IMG/VR virus record: IMGVR_UViG_3300029286_000230
Coordinates: 1 to 25,569 of that record
DNA length: 25,569 nucleotides
Direction: 5' to 3' (one strand)
From: a virus
In this document: positions 21,973 to 25,569 of the stretch, piece after piece
How the letters are laid out: each line of letters begins with the position of its first letter
Position numbering within the stretch: position 1 is the first letter of the stretch
Notes under the pieces: generated by a model
The model's input: only the letters and a program-made list of their open reading frames with translations
The model's database searches: none
What the model was told of the DNA's origin: nothing
Made by a program: the position numbers and the translations under genes

Positions 21973-22071
21973 TCATTTACCTCCCATTAATGCGACTGCA
22001 ATCAATACGATAATTACCAGCGCCAGCGTAGAAACGATGCCAAGAATGTAACAGAGCAGCATTGATTTCAT
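21973..22071 (-). CDS. Single-pass membrane microprotein (32 aa)
   Basis: AAGGAG lies eight bases before ATG 22071. The 32-residue product is mostly one transmembrane helix (MLLCYILGIVSTLALVIIVL followed by IAVALMGGK). It follows the upstream stop by one base. Function unknown. Confidence 0.55.
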   Translation of the reverse strand: MKSMLLCYILGIVSTLALVIIVLIAVALMGGK

Positions 22072-22072
22072 A

Positions 22073-22276
22073 TTAATAACTCCTTACATCAATAACCCTA
22101 TTCAGAGCATTAGACCATGCAATCATAGAAACAGGATTTTCATTGTCTGAATTGACCATGCCCATATTATCGGTATATTCGACTTCATAACCATCACGAA
22201 TAAGTAGTTCGACCATGTATTCTGCGTCCTCGTTTTTGGCGTCATAACCTAACATTTCAGCATTAATTTTATACAT
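22073..22276 (-). CDS. Small hypothetical protein (67 aa)
   Basis: The RBS GAGAGGAGATAAATAAA precedes ATG 22276. The acidic 67-residue product (MYKINAEMLGYDAKNEDAEY, MVELLIRDGYEVEYTDN...) looks like a compact alpha/beta protein. No family is recognised. Confidence 0.65.
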   Translation of the reverse strand: MYKINAEMLGYDAKNEDAEYMVELLIRDGYEVEYTDNMGMVNSDNENPVSMIAWSNALNRVIDVRSY

Positions 22277-22281
22277 TTTAT

Positions 22282-22368
22282 TTATCTCCTCTCGATTGAT
22301 GCTTGATAGTATAGATCCGGAGTACAGCTATGAATATCTTGCAAGCGGTTGATAATCCATGTTTTCAT
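22282..22368 (-). CDS. Microprotein (28 aa), coupled to zinc-ribbon peptide
   Basis: ATG 22368 overlaps the upstream stop (ATGA) with GGAGGTCAAGAA before it. The product MKTWIINRLQDIHSCTPDLY plus eight residues has no recognised motif. RBS and overlap are the evidence. Confidence 0.45.
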   Translation of the reverse strand: MKTWIINRLQDIHSCTPDLYYQASIERR

Positions 22369-22469
22369 TTCTTGACCTCCTGAATCTGCGTAAATCCGCA
22401 TCCTGGGCATTTGCATTCAGGCTTTACAATAGTCTGGCAATAAGGGCAGAATTGAGCAGGTCTGTACAT
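22365..22469 (-). CDS. Zinc-ribbon microprotein (34 aa)
   Basis: AAAAAGGAGGTAACACA precedes ATG 22469, a very strong RBS. The peptide MYRPAQFCPYCQTIVKPECK ends CPGCGFTQIQEVKK, with CPYC and CPGCG forming a complete minimal zinc ribbon. Its stop overlaps the next start. Function unknown, probably protein or nucleic-acid binding. Confidence 0.7.
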   Translation of the reverse strand: MYRPAQFCPYCQTIVKPECKCPGCGFTQIQEVKK

Positions 22470-22484
22470 TGTGTTACCTCCTTT

Positions 22485-22658
22485 TTATTTTGCCCAACTA
22501 GGCGGCACGTTTCTTGCTTTATGGGTACAGTGTACGCAAGGATTAAAAACACAGTTTTCGTTGTTTCTGACCTTCTCGTGATCTGAGCAACGGCCGCATT
22601 TGTCCTTAAATTGGCAGTCATGACATTTGCAATTAACACAATCATAGATAGCTTTCAT
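22485..22658 (-). CDS. Cysteine-rich small protein (57 aa)
   Basis: ATG 22658 follows AGGAGGTCAAAAAA. The product has ten cysteines in 57 residues (MKAIYDCVNCKCHDCQFKDK, CGRCSDH, NCVFNPCVHC) and ends in VPPSWAK, suggesting two zinc sites. It is the first gene after the structured 22660-22811 gap. No family is recognised. Confidence 0.7.
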   Translation of the reverse strand: MKAIYDCVNCKCHDCQFKDKCGRCSDHEKVRNNENCVFNPCVHCTHKARNVPPSWAK

Positions 22659-22659
22659 T

Positions 22660-22811
22660 TTTTTGACCTCCTGATTTTATTAGGCTGTATGGCCCTGGTA
22701 GTATGTTATTGCATTACTTATGTTGTGATCTATTTCTAGCGACGCAGCCGGATGCTGATAACATACTTGGGATGCTAGTTTTTACGGAACTAGCCCATAA
22801 ACCGGATTAGA
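22660..22811 (-). ncRNA. Structured untranslated region, possible leader RNA
   Basis: This 152-base gap has no supported gene. It holds a perfect hairpin GCTAGTT-(7)-AACTAGC (22774-22794) extended by GG/CC across a bulge. It also holds a long-range perfect inverted repeat GTATGTTAT (22701-22709) / ATAACATAC (22758-22766) enclosing 48 bases with a GC-rich core. This could be a folded 5' leader of the downstream Cys-rich genes, an independent small RNA, or the 3' end of the previous transcript. No known riboswitch or tRNA pattern was recognised. Confidence 0.35.
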
Positions 22812-23054
22812 TTAGAAATGATTTACAATGAACACAACACCTTCATCCACATTATAATATTTCAAATCATTCAGGTCAGGACGCAAGGCTTTAATCATGT
22901 CCACTGTGGTTTGCTTGTACTGCTGTCCATAACCGTATTCCTTATTGATCTGACAAATAATATTACCATTCATATCAAGCAACTGAACATCATGATAAGT
23001 ATTTCCGTTGCGATCCTGTTCCCGTATTCTGACATTAGCGATGTAGCTTTTCAT
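22812..23054 (-). CDS. Small hypothetical protein (80 aa)
   Basis: I choose ATG 23054 because GAAGGAG lies just upstream. The frame extends to 23219 but through the repeat array, with no RBS. The product (MKSYIANVRIREQDRNGNTY, HDVQLLDMNGNIICQINKEYGYG..., ending GVVFIVNHF) looks beta-rich with a helix in the middle. No family is recognised. It follows the sliding-clamp-like gene across the 11-base repeat region. Confidence 0.65.
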   Translation of the reverse strand: MKSYIANVRIREQDRNGNTYHDVQLLDMNGNIICQINKEYGYGQQYKQTTVDMIKALRPDLNDLKYYNVDEGVVFIVNHF

Positions 23055-23112
23055 AATAAATCTCCTTCTGGCAATTGGCTTGCCTTGCCTATGATTCCAT
23101 TGTAATCTGTAT

Positions 23113-23164
23113 TTGTGAACGTAGTATGTATGGATTGTGAACAGTTTGTGAACAGTTTGTGAAT
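23113..23164. repeat. TTGTGAAC direct repeats phased at 11 bp
   Basis: TTGTGAAC starts at 23113, 23135 and 23146, with TTGTGAAT at 23157; all offsets are multiples of 11 bases. The last three are adjacent copies of an 11-base unit (TTGTGAACAGT). The array lies between two leftward genes, touching the stop codon of the clamp-like gene. Confidence 0.8.
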
Positions 23165-23703
23165 TAGAATTTACGACAAGGACAAACAAGCTGAAAAGAA
23201 TCCTCATGTTTATCAGCAATCAAGCAAGGGCCTGTTTTATTGAACTTGATTAAAACTGTTTCTTTGCCGTATTGTTTTAATGCGGATGATAGCTTATCTG
23301 CTGAAAAATAGACTTCAAATTGATTATCCTTTTCTTCAGGCTTGATCTTGTCCAAATTAATAAATGTGCAATCCATTACTTTAATTGTAAATGAAGTCTG
23401 TTCAACCTGGTCAGTTATAATAACATTTTTGCCCGATACTTCAATGGTGCTATTGCCGTATTTATTCGACTTGATTCTAGGCAATACCAGCAAGGCATTG
23501 ATGCTTTCATCTGAATTGTCGTTCTGGACAATGCCTATTGTTTTCCTGGCGCAAGTATAGCCATCAACAGCCTCGATAACTAATCTGCCGTATTGAATAA
23601 AAATATGGTTGTTTTGAAGAACTGGCCTTGAATTGTCACCTGATAAAGCATTAGAAACAAACTTAATAGCATCTGATAATTCACTCGTTTTAACTGCTAA
23701 CAT
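23164..23703 (-). CDS. Short sliding-clamp (DnaN)-like protein (179 aa)
   Basis: The N-terminus (VKTSELSDAIKFVSNALSGD, then RPVLQNNHIFIQYGRLVIEA, VDGYTCARKTI) follows the DnaN opening pattern of helix, 'PVLxxxxI', then 'ATDGxR'-like VDGYTC. The C-terminus (FSADKLSSALKQYGKETVLI, GPCLIADK, FQLVCPCRKF) follows the DnaN ending where a strand leads to 'P-L-I' and 'MPvR'. At 179 residues it is about half the bacterial clamp (~370) and shorter than T4 gp45 (228), so it may form a higher-order ring or be a clamp-derived decoy. RBS AAGGAA before ATG 23703. Confidence 0.55.
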   Translation of the reverse strand: MLAVKTSELSDAIKFVSNALSGDNSRPVLQNNHIFIQYGRLVIEAVDGYTCARKTIGIVQNDNSDESINALLVLPRIKSNKYGNSTIEVSGKNVIITDQVEQTSFTIKVMDCTFINLDKIKPEEKDNQFEVYFSADKLSSALKQYGKETVLIKFNKTGPCLIADKHEDSFQLVCPCRKF

Positions 23704-23812
23704 TGTCGTTCCTTCTTTCTGCTACTTTAGTAGCTGTATGTTTATGGTCTGTGCGCTGTGCTATGTGGTCAAGTGAACTCATTACATAATATCCAATATT
23801 ACTTGATATGGT
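23704..23812. promoter_or_regulatory. Gap with 14-bp palindrome before the clamp-like gene
   Basis: This 109-base gap contains GCTACT-TT-AGTAGC (23721-23734), a perfect palindrome just upstream of the clamp-like gene's RBS. No convincing -35/-10 pair was found. It could be an operator or a small mRNA stem. Confidence 0.3.
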
Positions 23813-24052
23813 TTAGATAATTATCAGGTTATGCTTCATTTCGTAAAGTTCCTGAAGCGCTTGTGCATCTCTAGTACCGTTCATTTGCATTGTCTGATAG
23901 TTAATCAACCAGGCAACTTGATTTATGGTGACTATCTTTTGTTCATAAGCGCATCCCATTGTAGCAATTGCCGCTTGCGTTGATTCATCTGTAGTCAATT
24001 CATCATGTCTGTCTGCAATCTGTAAAGCTGTAGAGAATTCTTTCCTAGTCAT
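23813..24052 (-). CDS. Small hypothetical protein, first gene of the leftward module (79 aa)
   Basis: ATG 24052 has a GAAGGGCAAGGAC RBS and lies 35 bases downstream of the -10 of the strong leftward promoter at 24087-24115. The helical product (MTRKEFSTALQIADRHDELT, TDESTQAAIATMGCAYEQK...) shows no known motif. As the promoter-proximal early gene it may act soon after infection, but its role is unknown. Confidence 0.62.
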   Translation of the reverse strand: MTRKEFSTALQIADRHDELTTDESTQAAIATMGCAYEQKIVTINQVAWLINYQTMQMNGTRDAQALQELYEMKHNLIII

Positions 24053-24086
24053 GTCCTTGCCCTTCTTTCGTTTGGTCTATGGCGTC

Positions 24087-24115
24087 ATTGTATCGTGCAT
24101 ATTTATGCAAGTCAA
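24087..24115 (-). promoter_or_regulatory. Main leftward early promoter with palindromic spacer
   Basis: On the minus strand TTGACT (24110-24115), a 17-base spacer and TACAAT (24087-24092) match sigma70 5/6 and 5/6. The spacer contains the perfect palindrome TGCATA-TT-TATGCA (24096-24109), an obvious place for a repressor to bind. Confidence 0.7.
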
Positions 24116-24207
24116 TAGCTTTTCTTGTTTGTTCACAGAATGTTCATAATCTTATATTGCTGTGTTTCCTGGAAGGACAATTCGGGCAAAGTGTCCGTCA
24201 GTGGTGG

Positions 24208-24381
24208 ACAGTGTTGCAGATGCGAATAAGGCCATATGCTGTGTACGTGATCTGGCTTGATCTGGCAGGGCATGGCAGGCCGGCAGTCAGTAGGATAGCA
24301 GGCAAGGCATGTCATACGAGTACGCTTGTACAGTGTTGCATGATACGCTTGTACAGTGTTAGCACGTAGCTGTACAGTGTT
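24208..24381. repeat. Iteron-like direct repeats (ACAGTGTT family)
   Basis: TACGCTTGTACAGTGTT occurs at 24321-24337 and again at 24344-24360 (23-base period). A third partial copy TGTACAGTGTT is at 24371-24381 and an ACAGTGTT core at 24208-24215. TGATCTGGC is also repeated at 24248 and 24258. Confidence 0.75.
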
Positions 24382-24590
24382 GGGCAACAGATGCGATCAG
24401 ATGCATGATGCATGGCTAGGCATGACTGTGTAGCATAGGGCGCTGTTATTGCGTGCTTATTTGTATCGCGCGCGTTCATTCAGTGGGCAGGGGCAGGGGG
24501 CTACGTCGGCATGGGGGGACGGGGTCTCTGTATAGAGTATTACCCACAAACAAATTCTGGCTCTGAAAAAGTGCTTTTCGTTGAAGGCAC

Positions 24591-24668
24591 CTAGCGTGAC
24601 TGTGGACGCATTTCGATGGCAGGTAGGGTACTTTTATTACTAAATAGTAGCAAGGGGCTTGTAGGGGC
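24591..24668. repeat. Duplicated intergenic element, copy A
   Basis: CTAGCGTGAC (24591-24600), a middle with CGCATTT, GGTAGGGTACTTTTATTA, and AGGGGCTTGTAGGGGC (24653-24668) match copy B at 13630-13725 in order and orientation, with 18 fewer bases between the blocks. Confidence 0.6.
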
Positions 24669-24935
24669 TTGTAGAGGGCTTAGAATTGATGCTAGGGCAT
24701 GGGAGCAGGTTGTGCGTACGCATTGAGCATATAATGCAGATGGAAATGCATAATGCAAGAGAGTTGTAACCAAGAGATGTAAAAACAAAGGGCGAGTGCA
24801 TAAGTCAAGTTTGGGAAGTAATTTAAGGCAAGAGCGAAGCGAGAAGGTTGTTCACTTGGGAAAGAAGGGGGAAGCACCGCTAAGTGAGTGTAACGAACAA
24901 GTGGAGTAAGGGGTTAAATGTTCTCTTTGGAATTA

Positions 24936-25022
24936 GGGTGGAAGGGGGACTATAGGGGGTAGGGGGATAAAAGGGATTGTAAGGGAAAGAAGGGGGAAGG
25001 GGGGAAAAGGGGGCAGGAGGGG
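24936..25022 (+). other. Array of ten G-tracts with quadruplex potential
   Basis: On the plus strand runs of three to six G's start at 24936, 24944, 24955, 24962, 24973, 24983, 24992, 24999, 25009 and 25019. The set 24992-25022 (G5, G6, G5, G4 with 2-5 base loops) and the set 24936-24966 each satisfy a G-quadruplex pattern. The stretch is almost pure purine and lies 37 bases before the rightward promoter. Confidence 0.85.
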
Positions 25023-25058
25023 AAAGACCTTTCTCTTGTTGTTTAAAGTCCCCAATAT

Positions 25059-25087
25059 TTGACAATTTGAGGGACAAGTGCTAGGGT
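25059..25087 (+). promoter_or_regulatory. Rightward promoter before the HTH gene
   Basis: A perfect TTGACA (25059-25064), 17-base spacer and TAGGGT (25082-25087) with TG at 25079-25080 form a plausible extended promoter 26 bases before ATG 25113. The -10 matches consensus at only three positions. Confidence 0.55.
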
Positions 25088-25112
25088 ATAGAAAACGGCA
25101 GGAGGATTTCAA

Positions 25113-25569
25113 ATGCAAGAGTGGCAAGACAGAAGTTTGGAACTGCACAGGCAAGGGCTGACGTACAACGAGATAGCAGGGGTTTTGGAGAGGGAGTTTG
25201 GCGAGGGGTTCACACACGGCAGGGTTAGAGGGTTTATACGCAGGAACAGGGGCGAAACTGTTGTAGACGATTCTAGAGGCATTACAGACGATTCTGGATA
25301 CAAGGAAACAGTCAAGGTCAACGCAGACGGAAGTGTTTACAGGGATTGCCTAATCGAGATCATGGAAGATGTTCCCATCACTCCTGACAGCATCTTGTCC
25401 GCACACGGACTACAACCTGGATTATGGCAAGTTGTTTCATATACCAATAACCGTTGGCACAGTCAGAGCAAACTGCAAGAGCATATTGTGCAGTATCAAA
25501 GCAAGTTAAGTGCTAAACCTATTGCTAGTAAAGTTACTTTTGACATGATAGACGAATGCTTCTCTAGTC
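25113..25569 (+). CDS. HTH-containing phage protein, 5' part (3' end outside window)
   Basis: GGAGG at 25101-25105 precedes ATG 25113, and 152 codons remain open to the window end. Residues 1-46 (MQEWQDRSLELHRQGLTYNE, IAGVLEREFGEGFTHGRVRG) form a helix-turn-helix. An acidic linker with a repeated DDSxG follows. Then comes ITPDSILSAHGLQPGLWQVV and NNRWHSQ, a segment I recall in phage proteins that carry a C-terminal calcineurin-like phosphoesterase; that part would lie beyond the window. It begins the rightward transcription unit, so it may be an early regulator or DNA-processing enzyme. Confidence 0.6.
   Translation, partial: MQEWQDRSLELHRQGLTYNEIAGVLEREFGEGFTHGRVRGFIRRNRGETVVDDSRGITDDSGYKETVKVNADGSVYRDCLIEIMEDVPITPDSILSAHGLQPGLWQVVSYTNNRWHSQSKLQEHIVQYQSKLSAKPIASKVTFDMIDECFSS

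Larger units (their letters stand above)
24053..25112. other. 1.06-kb gene-free control/origin-like region
   Basis: No frame here has an RBS or protein-like composition. The region contains, from left to right, a leftward promoter with palindromic spacer, TTGTTCACA at 24129-24137, direct repeats, a first G-tract cluster (24485-24524), duplicated element copy A, a purine-rich stretch with ten G-tracts, and a rightward promoter. It separates the divergent leftward and rightward genes. Origin of replication and early control are the most natural guesses. Confidence 0.5.

Noticed and set aside
22681-22811. tRNA gene
   Set aside because: Stems exist, but no T-loop GTTCGAA, CCA end or cloverleaf of the right arm lengths could be drawn.
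23113-23164. CRISPR-like array
   Set aside because: The 11-base units are directly adjacent without spacers and no cas genes are present.
24133-24387. 84-codon minus-strand frame in the origin-like region
   Set aside because: No RBS, Cys/Pro/His-rich sequence produced by the direct repeats, and it lies upstream of the early promoter.
24591-25321. Pro/Ser/Leu-rich minus-strand frames opposite the G-tracts
   Set aside because: Composition is simply the complement of G-runs (CCC to Pro); no RBS, and they run against the rightward gene.

Overview
The window reads as part of a tailed bacteriophage genome. It is compact, has many 4-base ATGA start/stop overlaps and strong AGGAGG-type ribosome binding sites, and contains phage structural, lysis, recombination and replication genes. 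No ribosomal, metabolic, integrase or lysogeny-repressor gene was recognised. The Shine-Dalgarno strength, moderate AT content, a phiLC3-like holin and a DUF4373/DnaD-like replication gene suggest a Bacillota host. A membrane-anchored coiled-coil protein next to the holin and amidase would fit a host with an outer membrane (Negativicutes), but that is only a guess. The very large virion-type protein and short lysis cassette suggest a podovirus-like or small siphovirus-like virulent phage.

Layout. (1) 1-9526, plus strand, late module: the 3' part of a tail/appendage protein with a 50-residue repeat, an Ala/Gln-rich virion protein, a 1643-residue virion/ejection-type protein, a membrane coiled-coil protein, three tiny basic proteins, a holin and an amidase endolysin. 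Extended -10 promoters sit before several of these. (2) 9548-9574: a hairpin terminator between the converging modules. (3) 9595-24052, minus strand, early/middle module: about 40 small, tightly packed genes including a short sliding-clamp-like protein, Gam-like protein, RNA ligase, Bet annealase, SSB, HTH protein, DUF4373-like replication protein, zinc-ribbon DnaB-type helicase, RuvC-like and RusA-like resolvases, DUF3310, DUF4406, DUF551 and many Cys-rich microproteins. (4) 20767-21291: one plus-strand terminase-small-subunit-like HTH gene with its own promoter, embedded in the leftward cluster. (5) 24053-25112: a kilobase without convincing genes holding divergent promoters, direct repeats, a duplicated element and a dense array of G-tracts. 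(6) 25113-end: the start of a rightward HTH protein cut by the window.

Working together: the leftward genes look like a recombination-dependent replication system (Gam-like + Bet + SSB + helicase + two resolvases + clamp-like protein), although no exonuclease or DNA polymerase lies in this window. The rightward genes are for virion assembly and lysis. The 24-25 kb intergenic region is the natural candidate for origin and early control.

Two genes in the leftward cluster appear broken by single-base changes: an amber codon at 11725-11727 and a one-base deletion near 12465. Many genes shorter than 60 codons were found by reading ribosome binding sites and overlaps. All function calls rest on motif recognition by eye, without database searches.
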